DNA of 64,000 nucleotides, taken from Pleodorina starrii (lineage: Eukaryota; Chlorophyta; Chlorophyceae; Chlamydomonadales; Volvocaceae). Below, piece after piece: positions 23,601-34,900 of the stretch. The notes below the pieces were generated by a model, which had not been told where the DNA came from, made no database searches, and saw only the letters and a program-made list of their open reading frames with translations. Position 1 is the first letter of the stretch; each line of letters starts with the position of its first letter. The DNA lies in NCBI GenBank assembly GCA_030267565.1, contig BRXU01000003.1, positions 4,172,001-4,236,000 of the forward strand, read 5' to 3'. The position numbers and the translations under genes were made by a program.

Positions 23601-25949
23601 CCAATCAAGCACACGCGCACTGCCACATGGCGGCCCCTCCCTCGCATCCTCACCTTGAAGGCGCAGTGCGGAATCCGGATAACCAGGTGTCGAGAAAACT
23701 TGGCGGCTGTGGTGCTGCAAAGCTCCCAGACCCAGGGGCAGCTGCCATCGCTGAGAAAGCTGCGTGAGCCGAGCGCGTGCTCCTGATGGCCCTCCGGCTG
23801 CAGAGCACCACCATTGTCACGACCACCACTACCCGGGCCGGGGCCATCCGTCGCCACCCCGCCCTGAGAGGCACCGGCGTCGGCCGCATGGACCTCTTCG
23901 CGCACACCGCCTGCGCCGCTGATTTCACCGCCGCCGGCTTCACACCCTTCCCGCTGCCGCGCTGACTCCAACTGCTGCGGCGGCGCTGTCCCCTGCTGAG
24001 GTGATGGCCCCTGCTGAGGTGATGGCCCCTGCGGCGGCTCTGGCCGCTGCTGAGGTGACTGCCGGTGCTCCTGCAGCAGCTGCTGCTCCTCCGCCTCCTC
24101 CTCCCAGGAGCTCCGTTGCTCAGACGGTGGTGGCGGCGGTTGGCCCTGCAGCGGCATGGCGATGCCAAATGCCTCCGCCAGCTCCTCCGCCACCAGACCC
24201 ACCAGCTGGTCCACCAGCGTGTCGCCACACAAGCCCGGGTTGTACTCCGGGACGAACTCTAAATCTGCGGTTGGTTGGTTGGCGAGAAACGTGGGCCACA
24301 GGGATGGAAGAGGCGGCGCAACCACCAACTCAGTGGAGTCAATTAAAAGCAGCACAGGAGCGAACATGCCCGCCGACAGGGTCGTGCTAGCCACCCTCGC
24401 AACGGACTCGAGGCAACCCAGCGGTACCAGCCATCATTCGGCGCCCCCAGGTGTTCCTTTGTCGCATCTGCTTGTGCGTCGTCAGGTTGTGGGCTCAGCT
24501 GGACGGACAAACCGAGTGACTACATCGACCTTTCACTGAGGCAGCACGGGGAACCGGGTGTGTGTCCAGCTGCCACAGCACTCACCAAAGTACATGTGGC
24601 AGGGCGCGCCCTCCCGGATGATCTCGTACAGGTGGCAGCTGCCCGGCGCGGCCGGCTCCACATCCTCCGCCCACAGCCTGGCAGGCGTGGTCACCAGGAA
24701 GCGACGCTTGCCGTCGCCGCTCAGCTCCGTGCCAAACACGCTGCGGAGGCCACCCACACGCCAGGGCGCGGAGTTGACACAAGGGTAAGGGCACAAGGGC
24801 ACGCGGCCTCGTCAGGTCGATGCCGGGCATGTGTGGGAACGTCGCGTGCAGCCTTCAGCACGTGCTCCGTGTGCGACACGCGGATTCCCGCCGGTGGCAC
24901 TGGCGACGATGCGCGGGGTGGCTGCGTCGGCAATGCTGTGGACTCCCCAACCGTCCAGCTCGTCAGCAGCAATGACGCAACCCGATACCCTGCCACCAAC
25001 ACTGTCCACGCCACAAAAACTGTTACAAAGGGTGGCGCTGACGTCGCAACGTTCGCCCACCACCGACGTTTGCGGCCGCCCAGGCCGCCTGTGTGCCGGT
25101 AGGTTAGGTGGTGCTGTGCACGGGTCCGACGTCCCGGGGGTGAAACCCTGCACTGCAGCCGGCTCCCTCAATCCTACCGGAGCCGCTGCGCCCACGGCTC
25201 GCCCTGCCGGTCCAGGAACTCGAACGCCTGCTGCTGCAGCTTGAACTCGGCCCGCGGGGCAGCCCCCAGGATCCGTAACACCCGACGAAAAACGTCGGTA
25301 CTCGAGCAAGAGGTGGCACCCGGAGCGCCAGCTCTGCACGGCAGCTCCGATCCGGCAGGCGCAACATAGCCCGGAGCAGCATCTGCCACTGGTTCAGCCC
25401 GTTCGCCTTGTCCTGTCCCTTCGTGTGTGTGTGTGTGTGTGTGTATGTGGGGAGAGGGAGGGCGCCACACACATCCTCATATTCTATACGGTTAATATCC
25501 CCCCCCAGGACCGACAAGTCGAGCTGCCTGCCCCCCCTTAGAACTGGCGCCAAATGGCACACCTTACCGGTTGATGCCTCCCCGGCGACCTTGGTCGGGG
25601 GCTCGGTTGTCGTGATGCCGCTGGGTTCTTTGCTGGGCAGCACACAATCGATTGCAGATGGCCTTGTCTGGTCATTAGCATTCTTTTTATAGAAGCTGGT
25701 CTGCGTCTGGACCCGGGGCGCAATGCCGGCGGGCTTTTTGGCGGTTGCACAACCAATTGGGCCGTCGTTCTGCCGTTTTAAACTGTTACCGCTGGTTGTT
25801 GTGCGCGTTGGTAATACTTGATTTTTCTTTGAGCACTCTGGGCCGCTAGGCGGACTTGGTCGCCGCTGCTGAGCAAGTTTCCGTAGGAACTCTTCGTAAT
25901 CGAGCGGCTTTCCTGGAAGCACGCTGGCGGATTTCGGCCGAGCTTCCAT
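20671..25949 (-). CDS. PRIMPOL: PrimPol (CCDC111-type) primase-polymerase
   Basis: Eight exons on the minus strand: 25949-25568, 25331-25178 (start least certain), 24740-24586, 24264-23654, 23533-23382, 23158-22366, 22079-21962, 21041-20671; about 911 residues against roughly 560 in animals. PrimPol is an archaeo-eukaryotic primase that reprimes DNA synthesis past lesions in nucleus and organelles. Catalytic motif I is FDLEF (about D231, E233), motif II SRH (about 422), motif III LFID (about D477), followed by the diagnostic AVYTRNR and RLYLSSKAGK. The zinc finger is complete: RWCANVGRPHRSN (about C773, H780) and WCQRCYDPDC (about C800, C805). Length is gained by a Gln/Pro/Glu-rich insert between motifs I and II and an Ala/Gly-rich insert after RLYLSSK. 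The C terminus has an acidic DDDDDEFDLM segment that could bind RPA (inference). The phase-1 intron before 24264 splits the motif I aspartate codon. All junctions agree in phase; no lesions seen. Confidence 0.93.
25423..25444. repeat. (GT)n microsatellite in PrimPol intron 1
   Basis: Eleven uninterrupted GT units lie in the first PrimPol intron. They read as AC repeats on the transcribed strand. Confidence 0.9.
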
Positions 25950-26467
25950 TAGCAGCGTTGTGGTGGCAGCGATTGCCTGCAGTCGCGCTCATTGGAGTGG
26001 CGCGATAATTCGGCTTAATTCGGTCACAGTGTACGGTACTTACATTCAAATTTATGCCCGTTAGAAGGCATGCCGCATTTCCGCACGGCCTTACATAAAC
26101 ATAAAATTTAAAATGCTTATATGACACGCCATGCAGGGTTTATTCTGCACTGGTTGCCCGCTTGCCCCATGGGTCTCTCTGCGGGCCAGACTGGCACTTC
26201 ATTTGCTAACCCGCAATTCGACGGTTCTGTAGTACGCGCTGTTCCCTGAAGACCTTTGAAAGAATGCAGCACGCCAGTCCCAACACCAATCCTTCTTGAC
26301 ATTACAGCAACAACTACGTTACAACGCATTTTTATGACTTCGAGCAGCGCCTACGACGACCCAGGTCCAGACGATAGTATGCGTGACACCGCCGACAAAT
26401 GCTTCGGAAGCCGCTGCTGGGCTTCTCGCCTCCTCCAGTGGGGAGCCCGCCGCCTGCCGCGCTCCAG
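25950..26467. other. Spacer upstream of PrimPol and downstream of the small unknown gene
   Basis: This 518-base spacer holds the presumed PrimPol promoter and the 3' untranslated region of the upstream tandem gene. TTACA (TGTAA on the minus strand) at 26091-26095 is a candidate end signal for that gene, about 370 bases past its stop. No other coding signal was seen. Confidence 0.45.
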
Positions 26468-27823
26468 TTACTTGCCGAAGCGGCTCACGGCAGCCTTGGA
26501 AATCTCCTTCGCAATGCCCTTCAGCACAACACGAGGGAGCAGCAAGCCCATCGAGGCCGGCATGCGTGTCGCGTCCATGAGCAACCTGGCAGAGACTCTC
26601 CATGACAACGCAACTAGCAGAACAAGTTGCCACACTTGGTCCACGTGTATCCATGGAGAGGCATCAGGGTAGTACTGTCTGAAGGCCGTTCCCCTTAAAA
26701 CCGGTACTACCCTACCCACCGACCTTGTTGATTTTGTCCAAAGAGCTTGACATGCCCTGGGAGGGAAAGGAACAGTTAAAGTAAACGTTGGTCAAATCGC
26801 ATGGACGCGGTGCGCCTGGCTAGCGAAACGCTGTGCCTAGTATGGGGAGGCCCCCCTGCAAATGCCACTTATAAGGGTTCGCAGACCTTGCCAACGAAAT
26901 TTCCTTTGACCTGGTCTCGTGGCGTCCCGTTCTTCGCACCGTCTACGGCTGCGGAAGTCATGCAAGTGCTGCATTTATGCCGCGTGAGAAGTTGAATTTG
27001 TCACATGGGGCCGTGCACTTAAGGGCACGGAGAGGGCAGGCTGAAGACCACGTCCATCCCCTAACCCTTCGGGGCCGCCGGGAACAGGGCCCGGATGGCC
27101 CCGACCCAAGCCGAAAGACTTGCGCTGGAGCACAAATAGCTCAGCGTAACGAGATCATAATGCAGAGGGCAGCAACATGGCAGCGGCAATAAGAAAGCCT
27201 ACACAAGGGACACAAGCAACCAAGTAGCCAGGTCCGTCCGTACCGCCTGTTTAATGCAAGCGGCGAGCGCCTTGTTGATGTCGTCAACAGAAGTCTGTAG
27301 GGGAATTGGGATAGGATGAATGGAGTTAGGAATGGTGCAATTCTTTGCAGCAGTGCTACGCCCCGTGCTGTCTTGCGCGACGCGTGCTGCCTTAAAGCAA
27401 CACAGCCTTCGAAAGCTCCCCGTCTGGGGCGTCCAAAACACGCACCTGGACATTCAGGACGCGACGTGGACCGCCACCGTTCGATGCACCCGGTCCCTGG
27501 TTGGTTTCACACGGGTTGTCAGGATTTTCCCGTCCGCAGTGCTAGCGTTACGCGCGTGCAGTGTGTGCCGGCACGCGACAGCCCAGCACCGGACGATGAC
27601 AGGGCCGCGAGCGATATGAAAGGTGTCCCATATACAATTCGACAAACCCAAGCATAGGAAGCAAGCCGAGAAGGCCTTCGTCTGCCGACGTTCCGCGCCA
27701 ATGAAACCTCCCACACTTGCACCCGCTCACCTTGGCGCCATTTAACGGTGCAGCAACAGCTGTGACCTTAATTGACTGTATTCTAGACGTGCACGGGCGC
27801 ATCGCTGTCGATGTGCCGAACAT
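26468..27823 (-). CDS. Unrecognised small protein (about 140 residues) with transit-peptide-like N terminus
   Basis: Five short exons on the minus strand agree in phase: 27823-27731, 27541-27446, 27294-27244, 26756-26720, 26613-26468. Donors are GTGAGC, GTGCGT, GTACGG and GTGGGT. I do not recognise the family. The first 30 residues (starting MFGTSTAMRP) are rich in Ser, Thr, Ala and Arg and poor in acids, like an organellar transit peptide. A short Asn/Gly/Pro-rich linker follows. Two similar amphipathic segments (TSVDDINKAL and SSSLDKINKV) and a basic helical C terminus (LKGIAKEISKAAV) complete it. An upstream exon is possible: the frame stays open about 16 codons 5' of the chosen Met, but no upstream Met is in that stretch. 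It lies tandem to and upstream of PrimPol. The consistent exon phases are the main evidence that it is a gene; function unknown. Confidence 0.55.
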
Positions 27824-28979
27824 TGTGGCAAATTCGGTTGGCGAAATGCCAGGCACCCGAAAGCTCACAATCCCCTACCCAAAGATAGTTTATCGGAGCT
27901 TGCTGCCCTAGCTCGCTACACAGTAGATTCTCTTCAGGCCTCTCGAACGTGCAAACGGCTCAGCACGACCTGACACGACTCCTCGGACGGGGCAACAAGG
28001 TTAATTATATTAGATATGGACACACTCATGACATTTCAGCTAATGACACGAAATCGTAATTCAATCCATACTCGAGCCAAGGCCACAGCAGCTCACAATT
28101 CCGTACACTACGGCAGGCGGTGGTCAACGGGCCGCGATAAGCGTCATTGCAAATGGAACTGAGCAAAAGCTTGCGGCCGTTTGCCTATAATGTGGAAGTT
28201 GCTTCTATCAGGACGGCTTGGTTGTGCTGCACCTTAAGTGTACCAACTGTCGGCAATCAGATCTGCACTCAGCGGAAGTTCAACCACCGTGATGGAGAAT
28301 GCAGCCTTTGATCCCAGAGTCCTCGACACTAAGCATCTTAAGGAAACTTTCGCTTGCTTGGTCGGCAGCATCTGATGGGTGTGTTAGGTGTAGGGAAGGG
28401 GAGCTGAGGGGGCTTGGTCAGGTGGGTTGGTGGCGGTCATGGGAAGGTGCCCACTGTTCCCATGACAACATGTGCCTTGAGTCTCTTTACCTTGCGTGGA
28501 GCATATGGTAAATGGCATCGACCAACAGTGCTTAACGGCAACGCGCGGTGCCTAGGTCGCCCGCGTTGGCCGCTGGATGAGGTACGAGAACTGTACGCGC
28601 ATGCTCGTCAGTTCACTGCTCCAGTGAGTTTATCGCTGTAAAACGTCAGGGTCCCTGTGTTAAGGCCCAAATATCTGGACGCATGCTGCGGCGCCGACCA
28701 CAGCACGGAGGGCACAGGCAGCATAATCGTTGGCTATCAACTTCTTGCGCCTGGCTTCTGTTAATTGATATCAAGTTTCAAACGGTAGTCTATAATTATA
28801 TGTGTCGTATTCAAACGTCTAGTGCATGAATTGCTCGAATTAACGCACCCAGCACACTGTGGATACTGTTCTATTCCCCAAGTGCTCTCTGAAAACACAC
28901 CGCCAGCAAGACACATCAATTCCTATCTGGTCTGGGCGCGAGCAGCGGTGACGCTGCCGCGCCCGCAGCCTGCGCCACC
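27824..28979. promoter_or_regulatory. Probable bidirectional promoter region between the unknown gene and XPD
   Basis: About 1.15 kb separates two divergent start codons. Composition is mixed, with AT-rich patches near 28000-28060 and 28750-28880. No motif strong enough to name was found. A short exon-like frame beginning MLSVEDSG on the minus strand at about 28340 could belong to the small gene but could not be joined in phase with confidence. Confidence 0.4.
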
Positions 28980-31900
28980 ATGAGGTTCAACTTGGAGGGC
29001 CTCACGGTGTACTTTCCCTACGAGTACATTTATCCTGAACAGTATCGGTACATGCTGGAGCTAAAGAGAGCACTAGATGCACGCGGTCACTGCCTATTGG
29101 AGGTGGGTCGAGCCCGCTGCGTGTTGTGTTGAGCGGAAGCCGAGCGTCCTCTTCAAACGTACACAAGTTACACTGCGCGCAGCTGCTAGAGGCAGGACCC
29201 TTTCGGGCTATGGGCACGAGGACGGAGTATGGAAAGAGCAGCAAACCCAGGGGGCGGCAGCCCTGCAGCCTGGATCACTCTCCCCGCCGTCCAGCAAAGC
29301 CGCAAATAGGTCCGCGTGATGCACGGATCGGGATTCACATACAGTGCTCGATGCTAGCAATTAGGGACGGCTAGGGCGTTGGTTGACGAGTGGGGACCAC
29401 CGGTCCACCAGCAGCAGCTGACCGCTCCCTGAAGACACAAGCTACGTGACCCCCGGCCCCCGCCTGCACACATATACACACACGCCCCGAGCGCCTTGCA
29501 CAATGCCCCGTGTCCATGCATGCTTGCTGAGCTGCCCAGGTGTGGTCTCTAGCGTTGCTTTGCGTGCCGTATCTCTCCCCATGTTCTCTGCGTCGTCCCT
29601 CTGGCCCTGCCGTGGCGACCGCAACCTGCTCCTCCCCTCCTCCCCTCCTCCTCCCCCCCTCCGAAGATGCCCACGGGCACCGGCAAGACGATCACCCTGC
29701 TGTCGCTCATCACCAGCTACCAGCTGGCGCACAAGGAGGTGGGCAAGCTCATCTACTGCACCCGCACGGTGCCCGAGATGGAGAAGGTGCGTGCGCGCGT
29801 GCTTCCCAGACGTCGCCGGGTAATGTTTGGTGTTTTGATCAACGAAGAGAAAGAAAGAAACTGCAGCGGAGGGACGGAGGCGGCGTTAGCGGCCGGACTC
29901 ATCAACGGGGGTGATTTCCATGCATACCTCGGCTATCCTGATCTCGTGCTGCGCAGGTGCTTGCGGAGCTGGCTGAGCTGATCGAGTACCGGGCCAAGTA
30001 CCTGGGGCGCGGACCCGGCTCCAACGAGATCCTGGCACTGGGGCTGTCGTCGCGCAAAAACCTGTGCATACACCCCCGGGTGGCAGGTGCGTGGGGGCTG
30101 CACAGCCTCCGGAAGCGCGGCCGGGCCGGTGGCCTATTGGTAGTTTACGCGGCCGCAGTGTGGGAGCTGGCTTCCAGGCTCCCTGAAAGCGGTCTGGTCA
30201 GCCGGGAGCTCGTGCGCAGGCTAGCGGAAGGGTTTGGGGCCTGGGGTTACGGGGTACGGGGTACGATGGGGTGATAGACGCATATGTGGGTCGATGAGGC
30301 GCTATTGGGAGGGGCAGTTGCACACGGCGATGGCGTCCGTGGGGGTTGGGGCAGGGGAGCGGCGCTTGCCCCTCCCCTCCAAGTGGCTCAGGCCCGTTCC
30401 CGACCTCTGCTACCCGTGGCTGTGCCTTCTTGGGCCGCGGCTCGCCGCAGAGGAAGGATCCCGGGAGAGTGTGGACGCGGGCTGCCGGCGTCTGACGGCG
30501 ACGTGGGTGCGCGAGCGCGCGGCGGCGAGGGGCGGCCGCGGCGTCGAGGCGGCCATCGAGGAGGGTGGCGGAGGTGGCGGCGGCGGCAGCGGCGTGCCTG
30601 ACATCGAGTTATGCGAGTACTTCGAGGGCCACGAGCGGGCGGGCGTTGAGGCCCTGCTGCCACCAGGTACTGCGAGAGGAATGCGCGGTAGAGGAGGGTG
30701 GGGGTGGATGGACGGGCGTTGGAGCGCAAGAGGGGTGGGCTGGCGGACATGGGACGTAGCTGAGGATTCAGGATGGGGAGGTGGCTTCTGCAAGGGGAAA
30801 GTTGGTATTCAGGGCTCTGGAATCGGTCGACCTGGGCCTAGTCTTGAATAGAATTCGTGCGCCCCGCCCTGCCTTGCCCCCTGCAGGCGTGTACACGCTG
30901 TCCGACCTGCGTGACTTTGGTCGCAAGCACGGCTGGTGCCCCTACTTCCTGGCCCGCCACATGATGGCGTTCGCCAACGTGGTGGTCTACAACTACCAGT
31001 ACATGATCGACCCCAAGGTCTCGCAGGTGGGGGACTGGGCGACTGGGCGACTGCGCGGGTCCATCGCGGCGTCGGTGCGCAGCCCAGCGAAAACCCTCAC
31101 CGTGCCGCGCGCTGTGGACGGGCCGGCCCGGGCCAGCACCGCAGAGGATAAGGCAGCGTGGTTGTCAATGCGCCGCGTTGCTGTGCGTGGCTGCCACTCC
31201 CAACGGATTCGGTGTCACCTGTCTTGTTTCCGGTCTTCGGGCCGGACGCTCAGGCCCATGGTGGAGGGAAGGGTGGCTGAGCCAGTCGGGTGCCTCTCTT
31301 GGGCGACCCCTCCCAGGCCGTCAATGAGGACCCTGCCGTGCGTCCACCCTTAACGCACTGTCCACGCTGCCCGAGCCTGTACAACATCACGTTTACGCCT
31401 CGTTATAATAGGGCAAGCCTACGTCACCGTTAGTCCTGCCTGGCTGCGCGTGCTTCCCTTCCGCGTTGGTTCTAACGCGCATTCGACCCGTTTATCGCCT
31501 CCCCCCCCCCCTCGCCGGTCCAGATGGTGTCCCGCGAGCTGGAGAAGGAGTGAGTGGTGGTTTTTCGACGAGGCGCACAATATCGACAACGTGTGCATAG
31601 AGGCGCTGTCGGTCAACCTGCGCAAGCAGACGCTGGAGGCGGCGGAAGGAACCTGGGAAAGCTCAGCAACGTGAGTCAAAGTCACGAAGCGGAGGCGGGG
31701 GCCAGGGCGGGGCGTGGGGGGGGCGCAACCTAGGGCCACGGTGGATGGCGCCAGCGACGGGGAGCAGCGCAGCGCAGCGGAGGTTGGGGGAGGGGTGAGG
31801 CTGCCCCTTGAGAGCTGCGTGTCGAACGGACGGTGCGGGGCAGCCAAGCCGACGAACTGTGGTGCATATGGGGGCGGGGACGGGGGAATGGACGCCCGGC

Positions 31901-34900
31901 AATGGAGTTGGCGCGCGCTGCTTGCGCCTGCCCAATACAACCCCTGCCTTTATTGCGCTCCCGGCCCCGCTTTCGTGACTGCGTGTGCGTTCCGCAGTCC
32001 ATTCGCCGCGCCCGAGAGGCCGATGCCGCCCGGCTGCAAGCCGAGTACAACCGGCTGGTGGCGGGGCTGGTGGCGCAGGTGAGCGGCGGCCGGCTGGCAG
32101 TGAAGCGCGCGAGCGGCAGGGTGCGAGGCGGTGAGGCAGTGGCAGCCTCCACTCCATAGTGTGTGTCGCATCCTGTACCATAACGAGCAACGAACGGACG
32201 TTCTAACGCTGAGGAACTCGGTTAGGGATTTGGGTTGCACGCAGCGTCTACACCGTTCCCCATGGGCCGTCTTGGCATGTTGACAGCCGGCGTGCGTGCG
32301 GGGCGGCGGACGGCTAGGTTCTTGTGCCTTGAGTGGCGCTGCGTCGCCGCGCAAGCCGACCATGCCCCCGGTGCTGCGGCGCAGGGTGCACTGCGCGGCG
32401 GTGAGGACTGGCTGGCCAACCCGGCGCTCCCGGAGGACGTGGTGCAGGAGACGGTGCAGGTGCGCGAGGATGAGTTGGCAATCCAGGAGGTTTCCCCATC
32501 GCAGTGAAAAATGGCGCTTGGGGCCAATCACAAGGCACTTCGCCGTCCAGGTCGGCGCGCGCGCCGCTCTCTCCCTCTTGTCACGTCCTGCCCTCGCATG
32601 TTTTGACCCGCGCAGGGAACATCCGCCGCGCCGAGCATTTCATGGGCTTCCTGCACCGCTTCTTGGCCTTCCTGCGGGACAAGATGGCGTCGCCCGTGGT
32701 GACCAGCCAACCCCCCCAGGTGCGGAGGGAGCCAGGTGCTCCTGCGGGCCGTAGAGGCTCCATGGGAGCGTGCGGCCGCTGGGGGTAATGACCAGGGCAC
32801 ATTTCTGCCAGCTGAATTTGGCAATTGCAGACATCGGTATCAGGTGGTATCGTAACGCCGATAACGTTTAGACAAGTCGACACCCACCCGCTACCCGCTC
32901 CTCTTCCGGCCCCCATGCGCAGGTGTTCCTGACGGAGCTGCAGGAGAGGGTGCAGGTGGACGCAAAGACGCTCAAGTAAGCGCTGCGTGGGTTTGCGGAG
33001 GCGCACCGGCACAAGCATTAGCTGGGAATCGAGGCGCGGCAGCGCTTTAGTTTGCAGCGCGTAGCTGCGTTCCCTTGGCGATGGTCAAAAGTAGGTCAAA
33101 AGCAGAGGTCAAAAGTATCGCACAAAAGTATCGACTGACATGCCCCAACGTGCAGCTCTGCGTCGTATTGCGGCATTGTGCACTGCTTGGTCGGCGTTGA
33201 GCCCCGGCCGGTGGCCCTGGCCCGCATGCGCAGGTTCTGCTACGACCGGCTGAGCTCGCTGCTCAAGACGCTGGAGATCACCAACACGGACGAGTTCACG
33301 CCCATCCAGTTGGTGGCCGACTTTGCGACGCTGGTGGGCACGTACGCCAAGGTAGGGGACAGAGGCCGTGCGGCACCGGCACTGAGGGGCTGCCGGGTCC
33401 ACGGCCTACTAGTACTGAGCCAAGCGCGCGGCAGCAGCTCCGGGAGGTTGCAGTGATGACTCGTGCGACAGTCTTTGCCGCTTTGTGCCTGGCTGGCATC
33501 TGGGCGTGCACCGCCCCGCCCTGCGAGACGAAGCGACGCGAGCAGTGTGGTTTTGCGAACCCCGCCATGCCCGTTGACCCCGCTTCCTCGCCCCACATCC
33601 CCTGCCCTGCCGCTGCCGCTGCGGCGTCGGGGCGTGGCTCCGCAGGGCTTCGCCATCATCATGGAGCCCTACGACGAGCGGCTGCCGCAGGTGCCTGACC
33701 CCGTGCTGCAGCTGTCCTGCCTGGACGCCAGCCTGGCCATGAAGCCAGTATTCTCGAATTCCAGTCCGTGGTCATCACAAGTGGTGAGAGAGAGGAGGGG
33801 GGCAGTAAGGAAGATACCGCAGGAGGGACGGAGGCGCCGTTGGCGAACTGAGCCATAACCCAGAGAGAGACTGGGGGCAGCGCTGGGCATGCCAAGTTTT
33901 CCAGCACGGGCCAGACCGACACACACACGCACACACAGATGGCAATGACGTGATGGCGCGGCGGAGCGCCGGCGGATGAGTCGCAAATGAGCCGCGGAGG
34001 AAAATTGATGGCGAGGGGGTTGCTTGGTGGGTTACACAGGCGCGTTAGGGGCTGGCCCTGGCCCTTGGATGTGCCAATTGGCAAGCAAGTAGGTCATTTG
34101 CGGGGCGATCCAGGCTGTTGGCTGTTGATCTGTGCGCCCAGGCCCACGTCCTTTTCCTCTCCCCTCCCGTCGTCTCCCCTTCCAGGCACGCTCAGCCCCA
34201 TCGACCTGTACCCCCGCATTCTCAACTTCAACCCCGTGGCCATCCAGTCCTTCCAGATGACCCTCACCCGGGATTGCCTATGCCCCGTGGTGGTGACCCG
34301 GGGGGCCGACCAGGTGGATCTGGTTTGTGGGTCTGGTCCAGGAGGGGGAGGCGAGCAGCCCAGGGGTGGACCAGCGGCTGGGGCTCCCCGCGGCGTGCCC
34401 TCTTGCCTAACCAGGGGTCCGACTTCCTGTGTGGTACTCTTTGCGCGGCCTCCCAAGCGTTGATGTGCCGTATGTCCCTGTGGTCTTGGGCATCGGGGTT
34501 CTCTGTTGGGCCGTGTCAGGCGGACGCCCCAATGTCTGCCTCTTGATGGGCGGCTCTGCTCCACTGGGTCCGCGCTTCTGCTTTCGCTGACGTGGTCGCC
34601 GGCCTCACCCCCGCCCCCTCGCGACTCATCGCACCCTGTATCCCTAACCCCTCCGCCTGCTCCCCCTCTGCTGGCCTGCCTAGATGCCCATGTCCACCAA
34701 GTTTGAGATGCGCGGCGACCGGGCGTGATGCGCAACTACGGGCGATTGCTGGTGGACCTGTCGGCGGCTGGTGCCGGACGGCATTGTGGCGTTTTTCGTG
34801 TCGTACCGCTACATGGAACAGATCATCTCCAAGTGGCACGATATGGGCATCCTGCAGGTGGACCCGGGGTCCGGTGGATGGCTTGCGGCGGTTCGGCAGC

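Noticed and set aside
31551..31600. Mini-intron explaining the XPD stop (GTGAGT overlaps the TGA)
   Set aside because: The only acceptor in phase would give an intron of about 23 bases and remove part of the DEAH box.
33640..34060. AC-rich stretch near 33930 as a regulatory repeat
   Set aside because: A short imperfect microsatellite inside an XPD intron with no further signal.
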